The notes under the pieces were generated by a model that searched no databases, had not been told where the DNA came from, and saw nothing but the letters and a program-made list of their open reading frames with translations. Source: Kiritimatiellia bacterium (GTDB taxonomy: Bacteria > Verrucomicrobiota > Kiritimatiellia > RFP12 > UBA1067). From it: 64,000 nt of DNA. The DNA lies in NCBI GenBank assembly GCA_028686345.1, contig JAQUCE010000010.1:1-64000 (forward strand), written 5' to 3'. Shown here one piece after another: positions 7,749 to 16,257 of the stretch (the first letter of the stretch is position 1; the number at the start of each line of letters is the position of its first letter). A program made the position numbers and the translations under genes.

Positions 7749-10742
7749 TTAGAATGAATCCCAATACAACCGGTCAATTGCGTAAACATCCAGGGGCTCT
7801 GTATTCACATCAAACGCTTCATCCAGCACACCATAGCGCTTCAGCTCGCGAATATACTCAGGACGGGGCTTGAAGCCAGGCATATCAAAGCGTTTGACCT
7901 GATCCAGCCTCCCCTTGCCGCCCTTGATCATGGCCAGTAGAGTCTGGTAATCCGGGTCATCTTTGGCAGTAAAGACCGCTGCTTGGCTCGGCTCCTGGCG
8001 GCAGAGACCCAAACCGCCACTCTCTTTTGAAAGCGGGGCGCGCAGATAAAGCGATTTCTCCGGGGCGGTCAAATTGAACAGCACATGACGGTTGAAGCGT
8101 ATCCGCGGATCACTCATATCCGGCTGCCAGAAGCTGAGCCCATTCTCATCGCTCAGATACCGGGGTAGTTTCTTGAAATCTTTGTTGTGGCAGCTCCCGC
8201 AGCGTCTCTGATGCACTGGCTGGGCCGCCTGCGTGGCAGGCCAATCACGGTCATTGTTGAGTACCTGGTTGTTCTGCTGATAACCGCCAATGGAACCGCA
8301 TCCCAAAGCCGCGTAAGTGCCGGGATAGGGCGCGCTGGCATCCAGCCACAGAGCTACAGCTCTGAGATCCTCTGCCGAGACCTTCACGTCGTGATGCGAG
8401 CCATCCAGTTTATTCATCAAGGGGCTGCCCCCGCTCCCCAGCGCATACGGCGGATAATTACTACGCGCGTAATTACGACCGTCGGTAACCTGGCCCCAGG
8501 CAACCAAATGATAATAGCCCATGGAGAACATGGGCCCGTGATCCGGCGAAAGATCCACGCCCCCCTTGCGGTCATCCGGGTTGTGACAACGCACACAGGA
8601 TCGGTTCAGCACAGGCTGCACATGTTTCGGAAAGTCCGGCACATCAAAGCTGCGGTCGCCTGCATCTATCTCCGATGGCTGACGCAGCATGGCCTGTGCC
8701 AGGCCGCGTCCGCGTGAGTATGGTGTTGGCGCGCGGGTACGCTCCTCGTGGCAGCCGACACACCCCTGGTGCTCGCCAGGCATCACCTGGGTAAAGCTCT
8801 GCATCCGCTTGACAGCGCGACCCTGCTTGTCCAGCGCCACAAAGAAAACCGGACGCAGTGCCGGTACCTCAAAATTAGCTGATCCATCCTCCTCAACCGG
8901 CACAGTTCCCAGCACCCGCGGCAGAGTGAAGGTGCCGACATAGCTGAGCGGATCCATGCCCCCGGTGAAGTTGATGGGCTTGGGCAAGCTCTCCAGGATC
9001 ATCAGTTTTGTGATGGTGCCGCGCTGAACCTCCCGCATCTGCCGGCCCTCGTAAATGTCCTCCAGGAAAAGCACTCCGACTGCTTTAGAGGGATCTGTTT
9101 TATCAGCAATCACAGCCTCCCGTTCACGCGGCATTACAGGCCGCGGCTCATGCAGCTGACAATTTTTAAACTCCTCGGGCAGCTGATAAATTACACTCTC
9201 GGCCCCGGCATTGTTCATCACTACCAGCTCGCGCCCTTTAGCAACCATAAAAAGATCGTCGCTGAAGGCCCAGGGATCACGATAATCTCTGCCGCTGCTC
9301 ACACGTGTTAAGTTGCTCTTTTGGTCAGGGCCCTGTTTGGCGGAGACACGGGCCAGAAAGCCCCGATGCTCCTCCGCGCCATGGCCGGGCGAGTCAATCA
9401 TGATCACATCGGAGCTGCCTGGAATCGGCTTGGCATCAATGAAAAGACCGCCGGGGTGTTGGTTGCCAAAAAATACATTGTGCAGGGTTCCATCCGGGTT
9501 CATGGTCCAGAGGTGGTGATAATGGACCTGGCTGCGGTCAATATACTCCCAGCGCATGTAGAGCAGCCGCCCATCCGGTAATGGCCAGGGAGTGTTGTCC
9601 TGCTCAATGTTACTGGAGAGCATGCGGATGTTCTTCCCGCCAGCCCGCAACTCTTCAGCCGAAGGATCAAGATCACAGCGGTAAAGCGTGGCAACCTGCG
9701 TCAGCCAGCAGTTGACCCAGCGTTTGGCACGGCCGGAGCAGAAGGCGACTCCCCCGTCAGGCAGATAGCAGGGCTCAATATCATCATAGCCCCCTGCTGT
9801 TACCTGCCGCAACTGCGAGCCATCCAGATTAATCTCATAGAGGTGATAGTGCCCGTCGCCAGGCGGGCGCATGGAGAACAAAACACGTCCGCCATCATAG
9901 CTGACACAAGGATCACGCACCGTGCCACCCTCATCCTCAACCAGCAACCGCAATTTGCCTGTTTGAATGTTCCATACGCAGAGGCGCCCTTCGGTGCCAT
10001 AGGTCACCCGCTCCGGACCATCGCAATAATACCCGAAGTTGGCGTACCAATGCCCGTCATTGACATCATTGCGGGTGGCGAAAACAATCTCCTCCAAAGC
10101 TCCGTATTTACCGGCTCGCAGCTCCTGCGCGTATTCCCGGATATCGCGCACCACCAGCTCAGCGGGAAACACGGTGCAGAGCCGCACGCAGTCGTAGATC
10201 AACCAGCTCCCTTTGGTCAGTGCGATCTCAAGTTTATTCGCGCCTTTCAGAAACAGCGCTGGCTCAATCTCAAAGGTCGCGTGCGCTTTACGAATGCCGC
10301 GCTCCGCGCTGCCGGAAGCATCACCGGAGCCGTTCGGAGCACTTTGTTCACCAGCCGCATGGCCGTTAACACGGATCTGAATGACTGGATTTTTAAGGGA
10401 GTTGAGTTGCTCAATGATCAGGAAGAGCGGGGCGGACGGCTGCTCCGCCAGCTCAAAACAGAGCGTAAAGGGGTGACTTCGGCTGCCAGCCCAAACATCG
10501 TCAACGCTGGGGTGAATATAGGGCCAACTCTCGGCAACAGCCGATTGGCCGATCGTGAAAACAACCGGCTCTTTGATTTCAGCGGCGTATTGCTGCCACC
10601 CGGTTCCCTGTCCCAGCTTAAATTCTGCCGCAGACCCATCCGCTCGGCCGATTTTAAAAATCGTGTCCGGCAACGCCGCACAGGCCGACCAGGCGACGAT
10701 CAGCACAGCCGTCAAAATAATTTTGCGAGTTAAAAGCTTCAT
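7749..10742 (-). CDS. secreted beta-propeller protein with three c-type heme CxxCH motifs (HzsA-like / TolB-like PVC family)
   Basis: Signal peptide MKLLTRKIILTAVLIVAWSACAALP; TolB/WD-like GTEGRLCVWNIQTGKLRLLVEDEGGTVRDPCVSYDGGRVLFS; CVGCHEE, CVRCHNP, CGSCHNK motifs. Confidence 0.8.
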   Translation of the reverse strand: MKLLTRKIILTAVLIVAWSACAALPDTIFKIGRADGSAAEFKLGQGTGWQQYAAEIKEPVVFTIGQSAVAESWPYIHPSVDDVWAGSRSHPFTLCFELAEQPSAPLFLIIEQLNSLKNPVIQIRVNGHAAGEQSAPNGSGDASGSAERGIRKAHATFEIEPALFLKGANKLEIALTKGSWLIYDCVRLCTVFPAELVVRDIREYAQELRAGKYGALEEIVFATRNDVNDGHWYANFGYYCDGPERVTYGTEGRLCVWNIQTGKLRLLVEDEGGTVRDPCVSYDGGRVLFSMRPPGDGHYHLYEINLDGSQLRQVTAGGYDDIEPCYLPDGGVAFCSGRAKRWVNCWLTQVATLYRCDLDPSAEELRAGGKNIRMLSSNIEQDNTPWPLPDGRLLYMRWEYIDRSQVHYHHLWTMNPDGTLHNVFFGNQHPGGLFIDAKPIPGSSDVIMIDSPGHGAEEHRGFLARVSAKQGPDQKSNLTRVSSGRDYRDPWAFSDDLFMVAKGRELVVMNNAGAESVIYQLPEEFKNCQLHEPRPVMPREREAVIADKTDPSKAVGVLFLEDIYEGRQMREVQRGTITKLMILESLPKPINFTGGMDPLSYVGTFTLPRVLGTVPVEEDGSANFEVPALRPVFFVALDKQGRAVKRMQSFTQVMPGEHQGCVGCHEERTRAPTPYSRGRGLAQAMLRQPSEIDAGDRSFDVPDFPKHVQPVLNRSCVRCHNPDDRKGGVDLSPDHGPMFSMGYYHLVAWGQVTDGRNYARSNYPPYALGSGGSPLMNKLDGSHHDVKVSAEDLRAVALWLDASAPYPGTYAALGCGSIGGYQQNNQVLNNDRDWPATQAAQPVHQRRCGSCHNKDFKKLPRYLSDENGLSFWQPDMSDPRIRFNRHVLFNLTAPEKSLYLRAPLSKESGGLGLCRQEPSQAAVFTAKDDPDYQTLLAMIKGGKGRLDQVKRFDMPGFKPRPEYIRELKRYGVLDEAFDVNTEPLDVYAIDRLYWDSF

Positions 10743-11254
10743 GCAAATACCTCTTGCGAACAAAGTAATCAAGATCCACCCCCTTTGAAAACTACTGCGC
10801 TGCATGCAGATTTAAGGTTTCGATTGTTCCAGATTGAAGCAATAAGATAACAGAAAATTTGGATTAATAACAGCATGTATATGCATTTTAAGCTGGCCGT
10901 CAACTTGCCGGCGAAGTGAAAGTGTAGTGCAATGCCAGCCCAGATCACTGGACATAGAGGGCACGCTAGGTTGTTTTTGGGGTAGAAAAATAGATGGGTA
11001 GAAAAACGGGGTAGCGTTTTTTAGGTAAAAAATGGGGAACCCCGGGAGGGTGGAGCTCTGGCGCAGCTCTTTGTGATTAAAACAAACGGCAAAAGCACTA
11101 AATTTTTCACTTCTATGTCCAGTGGTCTGCAGCCATAGCTGCAAGGAACGCGACAAAACCGCCTCGCAGAATGAAAATTGCTGGTGCAGAGGTGCGAAGA
11201 ATCGCCAAAGTTTGCGACCTTTCTGGCCGATTATTGAGAAGTTATCTTGGTTTT

Positions 11255-11375
11255 CCCAAACGCGTAGCGTTTGTTGCTAAAGCAGCGGGCTCTTAATCAC
11301 AAACTTCCGGATGAGCGCGACGGCCTTCCGCACACCACACAAACTCTTTTGCTTACGGCGACTAGCTGCTTTAGT
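11255..11375. repeat. dispersed repeat R5, copy 1
   Basis: CCCAAACGCGTAGCGTTTGTTGCTAAAGCAGCGGGCTCTTAATCACAAACTTC...CACACAAACTCTTTTGCTTACGGCGAC; related at 38519-38600 and 58727-58853, partial at 37077-37115. Confidence 0.8.
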
Positions 11376-12861
11376 TCGGCACCGCATCACCACGGCGAAT
11401 AGTCAACGTCTTTTGATTGATCCAGGCCGCCTCGTCCCGCTCTCTATCGTAAGTCAGCACGCGGTGGGCACTGCCGGGTGCCGGGGGCACATCTTTCTTT
11501 GGCAGCCACAGACGGTGTTCGCGGATCAGCGCGGCACAGCGCTCATCACTCGCCAGATTTTTCCACTCATGCGGGTCTGCTTTCAGATCATAAAACTCCT
11601 CGCTGTCATCAGCATAGCGGATGTAGCGGTAGCGTTCGCTGCGCACCGCGTGGTTGCCTTGGTTATGCGATGTAACAGCCGGGCGGCGACCAGCCTCGGC
11701 ATCCTTGAGCTGCGGCACCAGCGAGAGCCCCTCTAAGGTGTGCTTCAGCGGCAATCCGCAAAGTTCAATCAAGGTGGGATACATATCGAGCAGCTCGGCT
11801 GGCTGCATACAGCGCTGGCCACCCTTAATTCCAGGGCCCGCAAAGATCAGAGGCACACGGGTGGATCGCTCCCAAAGGGTGTTCTTTCCGCTAATCCCCT
11901 TTTCACCCAGATGATAGCCATGGTCACCCCAGACAACCACAACGGTGTTATCCCAGCGTCCGCTCTGCTTTAGCGCTTCGATCAAGCGCCCGATCTGCGC
12001 ATCCACAAAGCTGGTGCAAGCCAGGTAGGAGCGCGCCAGATTGCGCCATTGGTTGTTTTCCTCCAGCCATTGCAGGCGCGGTTCAGGCAGCTCCCAGTGT
12101 AGATACCAGGCAAAACGCGGAACATCATCGCGATCGCTTTTCAGGGTCAATGGCAGCACTGAGTCATCATCCGGATAAAGATCAAACCATTTCTGGGTGG
12201 CATAGCAGGGCACATGCGGCAGGAAATAACCGACCGATAAAAACATAGACTCATCCGCCGGAGCCTGGGCCAGCTGCTCCACAGCCCAGGAGGTGATTTG
12301 ATAATCTCCCTTCTCCTCGTCCTTGTGGGGAAAGACACCCCAGTCCATCAGCGGATGGTCGCCCATCGGTGTCGGCGGAATCAGTTTTTTCGGCGGTTTG
12401 ACCCCAATCCCGCCTGCCGGTCCCCACACATCGAACTCTTTGAGGATCGGTGAATTTTTGCCGGGGCGCCCGCCATGAAAGATCTTACCCGTGCAATAGG
12501 TTTTATAGCCGCCCTGCTGAAAATACTGCGGCAGCGTGACTATCTCCTTCAACTCGGGAACATTGCGGAACCAAGGCGCCAACCCGTAAACGCCGGTGGT
12601 GGTTGAACGCAACCCGGTCATCAGCGAAGTGCGTGAGGGGTTGCAGAGCGGTGCCTGACAGTGCGCATTCAAAAAGAGCGTGCCTTGCTCCGCCAGCGCA
12701 TCCAAGTGCGGCGTTTTGGCCAGGGGGTGCCCTCCCATGCAGCCAATCCAGTCATTCTGATCGTCGATCGCGATAAAGAGGACGTTGGGTTTTGCCGGAG
12801 CGGCAGATGCTGGTAATGCGGCCAACATCGCCACAGCCAGGAACAAATATTTGTAATTCAT
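11371..12861 (-). CDS. secreted sulfatase (iduronate-2-sulfatase-like, Cys-type)
   Basis: Signal peptide; KPNVLFIAIDDQNDWIGCMGGHPLAKTPHLDALAEQG; CNPSR sulfatase C-x-P-S-R motif; VVVWGDHGYHLGEKG. Confidence 0.93.
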   Translation of the reverse strand: MNYKYLFLAVAMLAALPASAAPAKPNVLFIAIDDQNDWIGCMGGHPLAKTPHLDALAEQGTLFLNAHCQAPLCNPSRTSLMTGLRSTTTGVYGLAPWFRNVPELKEIVTLPQYFQQGGYKTYCTGKIFHGGRPGKNSPILKEFDVWGPAGGIGVKPPKKLIPPTPMGDHPLMDWGVFPHKDEEKGDYQITSWAVEQLAQAPADESMFLSVGYFLPHVPCYATQKWFDLYPDDDSVLPLTLKSDRDDVPRFAWYLHWELPEPRLQWLEENNQWRNLARSYLACTSFVDAQIGRLIEALKQSGRWDNTVVVVWGDHGYHLGEKGISGKNTLWERSTRVPLIFAGPGIKGGQRCMQPAELLDMYPTLIELCGLPLKHTLEGLSLVPQLKDAEAGRRPAVTSHNQGNHAVRSERYRYIRYADDSEEFYDLKADPHEWKNLASDERCAALIREHRLWLPKKDVPPAPGSAHRVLTYDRERDEAAWINQKTLTIRRGDAVPN

Positions 12862-12885
12862 CTCATCTTTCCTTCACTTATTGTC

Positions 12886-12950
12886 GGTCGCATAGCGGCC
12901 GACTTCCTCGGCAGCACAGGAGGTCAGTCGCTATGCGGCTGACTATCTCC
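12886..12950. repeat. R9 inverted repeat (GTCGCATAGCGGCCGACTTCC ... GGAGGTCAGTCGCTATGCGGCTGACT)
   Basis: Same architecture recurs at 52801-52890. Confidence 0.75.
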
Positions 12951-14674
12951 TACTGCACAATCTCCACGCCATCAGGCGCCTCAACTGTGCTTTTGATCTT
13001 GCCGTCCGCCCCTTTCTCATGGCGCACCTTAATCACACCATGCGGGGTAGGATAGCTGCCCTCAGCCCAGCTTAGGTCGCCCAGCTCGGGTTTGACCGCC
13101 ACCTTGGTGCAACCCGCTGCCAGCGGCTGGATGCCCAACACATGCGCGGTCAGCCAGGGAGCGGGCCCGGAGGCCCAGCCATGGCAGAAGCTGTGACGAA
13201 AACCAACGTAGCAGTAAGCGCCGTAATCGCCATGGATATCCTTTTTGCCCTCCACCGGAAGTTGGTCAATGCGGAAGGCGTTGTTGGTCCAGCTGACATT
13301 AAAATCCTCCCAGAAACTGGTGGCGCCCATGTCCAACATCGCGCCCCAGTAGTCGCGCACGGTGTTGATGCCACGCTGCACATCGCCGGCCTGCGCCATA
13401 GCCTCCAGCATATAATAGCCATAGAAGGTGGAGACCCCCACCGTGTCATTCTGCGAGAGCACCTCACGGTTAATCTCCTGCGCTGCCCGCAACCCGGAGA
13501 GCGCCAGCAGCGCGGCGGCCTGCTTGCTGCCGTGCGGCTCAGGGATATATTTGCGTAACCGCTCGGCTCCGACGGCGCACTGCGCCTGCAAGTCAGCATC
13601 GCCCAGTACCTGCGCCATGGCAATGCCGTTCTGATAGGTCATCACCATCAAAGCGTGCATGCCCGCGTCCACAGCAGGCTTGTTGGCCTGGGTTGGCCAA
13701 TCAAGGAAGCCGCTCGGCAGCGCACAGGCGTTGTTAGCTCCAATATGTTTGTCCAGGTTGGCGAAGAGCGCTTTGATGTAAGTGTGCTGCCCCTTGAGGT
13801 ATGCCAGATCTCCGCTGTAAAAATACCAGTCGTGCTGGCAGCGCAGCCACCAGAGGGTATAGGAGGGCATGTTATTCATCCACGCATCAGCCGCGGTGGT
13901 CTTGCGCATGTAATCCAACGACTCCGGCACCACACTCTGTGGGCCAAACACCGCCATGGTTGTCATCACCTCCGGGTGCATATCCCCCATCCAGACCAGC
14001 CGGTCGCGCTTGATGCCATCCCAGAGAAATTCCTGACAGCAGAGGTGCAGCGTGTACGCGGCTGTCTGCCAGATGCTGTTCAGCCGCTGATCGCTGCATT
14101 TAAAGGAGCCGAGATACGGCATATCGCGCATCAACGTGACAGCGCGGATGGACTCCAGGCTGAGCACCCCGGTTGAGATCAGATCAACCCGCGCGAAACG
14201 AAAGCCGCTGTTACCGATCTCGCGGGTGCCAAGCCAAGGCAGGTCAATGACACCATCGCGGATCGCATGGTCGTTGCAGGCACCCCGATCACCCAACTCG
14301 GCCATGGCCTCCGCGACTGACTCCCCGAAACGCACCCGCACCTTGACATTTTTACCGCTTGGGCCGCCAGAGGCCAGATGCACGCCGCCGTGCAGCTCGC
14401 GCCCGAAATCAACCAGTACCGATGCGGGCGCGCCTTTGTTCTCCATGCGGCAGCCGGAACCGGCCAGAAACACACCCTCCGGCACCTGTCCGTATTTTTC
14501 CGCCAGCAGGATTTCGGCATTGCTGACTGAGGATTGCGCACTGTTTTCAGAGCACCAAACAACACGTGTCGGCATAACAAAGGCGCGCACACGCGGATCA
14601 CGGGTTTCACCGGCTGTTACCGCAATGGCCGCACAGCACAAAACCGCAGCGGCACCAATCTTGATTTGATTCAT
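12950..14674 (-). CDS. alpha-L-rhamnosidase-like six-hairpin glycosidase (GH78-like), secreted
   Basis: Signal peptide; FKCSDQRLNSIWQTAAYTLHLCCQEFLWDGIKRDRLVWMGDMHPEVMTTMAVFG; C-terminal ASGPAPWLTAHVLGIQPLAAGCTKVAVKPELGDLSWAEGSYPTPHGVIKV. Confidence 0.88.
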   Translation of the reverse strand: MNQIKIGAAAVLCCAAIAVTAGETRDPRVRAFVMPTRVVWCSENSAQSSVSNAEILLAEKYGQVPEGVFLAGSGCRMENKGAPASVLVDFGRELHGGVHLASGGPSGKNVKVRVRFGESVAEAMAELGDRGACNDHAIRDGVIDLPWLGTREIGNSGFRFARVDLISTGVLSLESIRAVTLMRDMPYLGSFKCSDQRLNSIWQTAAYTLHLCCQEFLWDGIKRDRLVWMGDMHPEVMTTMAVFGPQSVVPESLDYMRKTTAADAWMNNMPSYTLWWLRCQHDWYFYSGDLAYLKGQHTYIKALFANLDKHIGANNACALPSGFLDWPTQANKPAVDAGMHALMVMTYQNGIAMAQVLGDADLQAQCAVGAERLRKYIPEPHGSKQAAALLALSGLRAAQEINREVLSQNDTVGVSTFYGYYMLEAMAQAGDVQRGINTVRDYWGAMLDMGATSFWEDFNVSWTNNAFRIDQLPVEGKKDIHGDYGAYCYVGFRHSFCHGWASGPAPWLTAHVLGIQPLAAGCTKVAVKPELGDLSWAEGSYPTPHGVIKVRHEKGADGKIKSTVEAPDGVEIVQ

Positions 14675-14956
14675 CTTTGTTCCTTTGTACTACTATCATT
14701 CATTTTCGCGTTTTTATGCAGGTTTTTTTAGCTCTCACAGAGGCACAGAGTTCTCAGAGTGTATACTTTTTCTCTCTCTGTCCTCTGCAACTCTGTGAGA
14801 GATAATTTATCAAGTAAATCCTGTTATCCTGTCAAAAAAGTTGTCTATCGGGCCTTATTGCGGCTTGTTTCGCAATCATCCACCGCATAGCGGCGGATAT
14901 ACTGTGTTGCTTTCAGTATGTCCGCCGCTATCGTCAACCGGAGGCGAAGCCGTCCA

Positions 14957-15010
14957 AGTAGGTCCGGTTTCCAACCGGACATGTCCGATTGGAAATCGGA
15001 CCTACGTTGC
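14957..15010. repeat. double R4 hairpin (GTAGGTCCGGTTTCCAACCGGACATGTCCGATTGGAAATCGGACCTACGTTG)
   Basis: Two adjacent stem-loops in mirrored order. Confidence 0.85.
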
Positions 15011-15166
15011 CCCGCGCCCTTTTCACTTTAGAACTTTAGAACTTTAGAACTTCTCCACTCCGCGCCCAGTGCGCGGATCTAGGCCCTTAGCCTAGCCAAG
15101 GGCTATGGCTTCGAAAGTCGCGCCCGACCAAAAAGAGCCGGGATAACCTCCTGCGTCAGCACTCTG

Positions 15167-16246
15167 TTACTGACTGACAACCGCGCCGAGCTTAAAGATA
15201 GGCAGAAACATGGCGATCACAATGGTGCCAATGATAGCGCCGAGGATGACCATTAAAAAAGGCTCCATCAACGAGGTCAAAGTAGCGAGGGTTGTCTCAA
15301 CCTCATCGTCATAGGTGTCGGCCACTGAATCCAGCATCTCATCAATCCGTCCGCTCTTCTCGCCAGCCGCGATCATGCGTACCATCAGCAGCGGCAGAAC
15401 CGTGTTGCCCTCCAGCGCGGTGCTCAGAGAGTTGCCCTGCTCCACCTCGACGCGGGCGCTCAGGAGCACCCTTTCAATAACCTTGTTGTTGAGCGATGTA
15501 GCCACAATCTGCATTGAATCAAGGATCGGCACGCCGCTGGAGAGCATCTGAGAGAAGAGCCGGCAGAAGCGCGCAACAGCAACCTTCAGAATTAACTCTC
15601 CGAAGATAGGAAGTTTAAGGATCATGTTGTCAAACTGATATCTCCCGTTCGTGCTGGCCTTCCAATAGCGGAAAGAGAAAATAACCGCAATAAACGCCAG
15701 CAGCACCACATACCACCTGGAGCGAATGAAATCGCTCATATTGACCAGCCCCTGAGTCAGCGCCGGAAGATCTTCGCCAAAGCCTTCAAACATCTCTTTG
15801 AACACCGGCACAACAAAGGTGATCAAGCCAAAGGCCATGATCAAAGCCAAGCTCAGGATCACAGCCGGGTAGGTCATCGCTGATTTAACTTTGCGCACTA
15901 GACGGGCGGAGGCATCCAGCATGAACGCCAGCCGCTTAAGCACATCAGCAAACTGGCCGCTGCGCTCGCCGGCGGCGACCATGTTGACGTACATGTCATC
16001 AAAGACGCTCGGGAAGCAGGCCAGCCCCTCAGAAAAAGGCTGGCCACTCTCGATACTTTCGCGCAAGGCCTTTAAAACGATTTTAAAGCCAGGGTGCTTG
16101 CACTGGTCCTCGATCGTTGAAATGGCCGCCAGGATCGACATGCCGGCGTGCAGCATGCTGGCGGTCTGTCTGGTAAATGGAATCAGCTCCTTTTTCTTCA
16201 GTGTTCCAATCCCTGTCACCCGGGTTTTTCTCTTAATTTTACTCAT
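15167..16246 (-). CDS. type II secretion/type IV pilus inner-membrane protein (GspF/PilC)
   Basis: FTRQTASMLHAGMSILAAISTIEDQ...FPSVFDDMYVNMVAAGERSGQ...LSTALEGNTVLPLLMVRMIAAGEKSGRIDEMLDSVADTYDDEVE. Start at MSKIKRKTRV. Confidence 0.93.
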   Translation of the reverse strand: MSKIKRKTRVTGIGTLKKKELIPFTRQTASMLHAGMSILAAISTIEDQCKHPGFKIVLKALRESIESGQPFSEGLACFPSVFDDMYVNMVAAGERSGQFADVLKRLAFMLDASARLVRKVKSAMTYPAVILSLALIMAFGLITFVVPVFKEMFEGFGEDLPALTQGLVNMSDFIRSRWYVVLLAFIAVIFSFRYWKASTNGRYQFDNMILKLPIFGELILKVAVARFCRLFSQMLSSGVPILDSMQIVATSLNNKVIERVLLSARVEVEQGNSLSTALEGNTVLPLLMVRMIAAGEKSGRIDEMLDSVADTYDDEVETTLATLTSLMEPFLMVILGAIIGTIVIAMFLPIFKLGAVVSQ

Positions 16247-16257
16247 CCATTTTTCCT

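Noticed and set aside
9843-10733. 296-aa plus-strand ORF
   Set aside because: Antisense to the CxxCH beta-propeller gene; no domain-like features.
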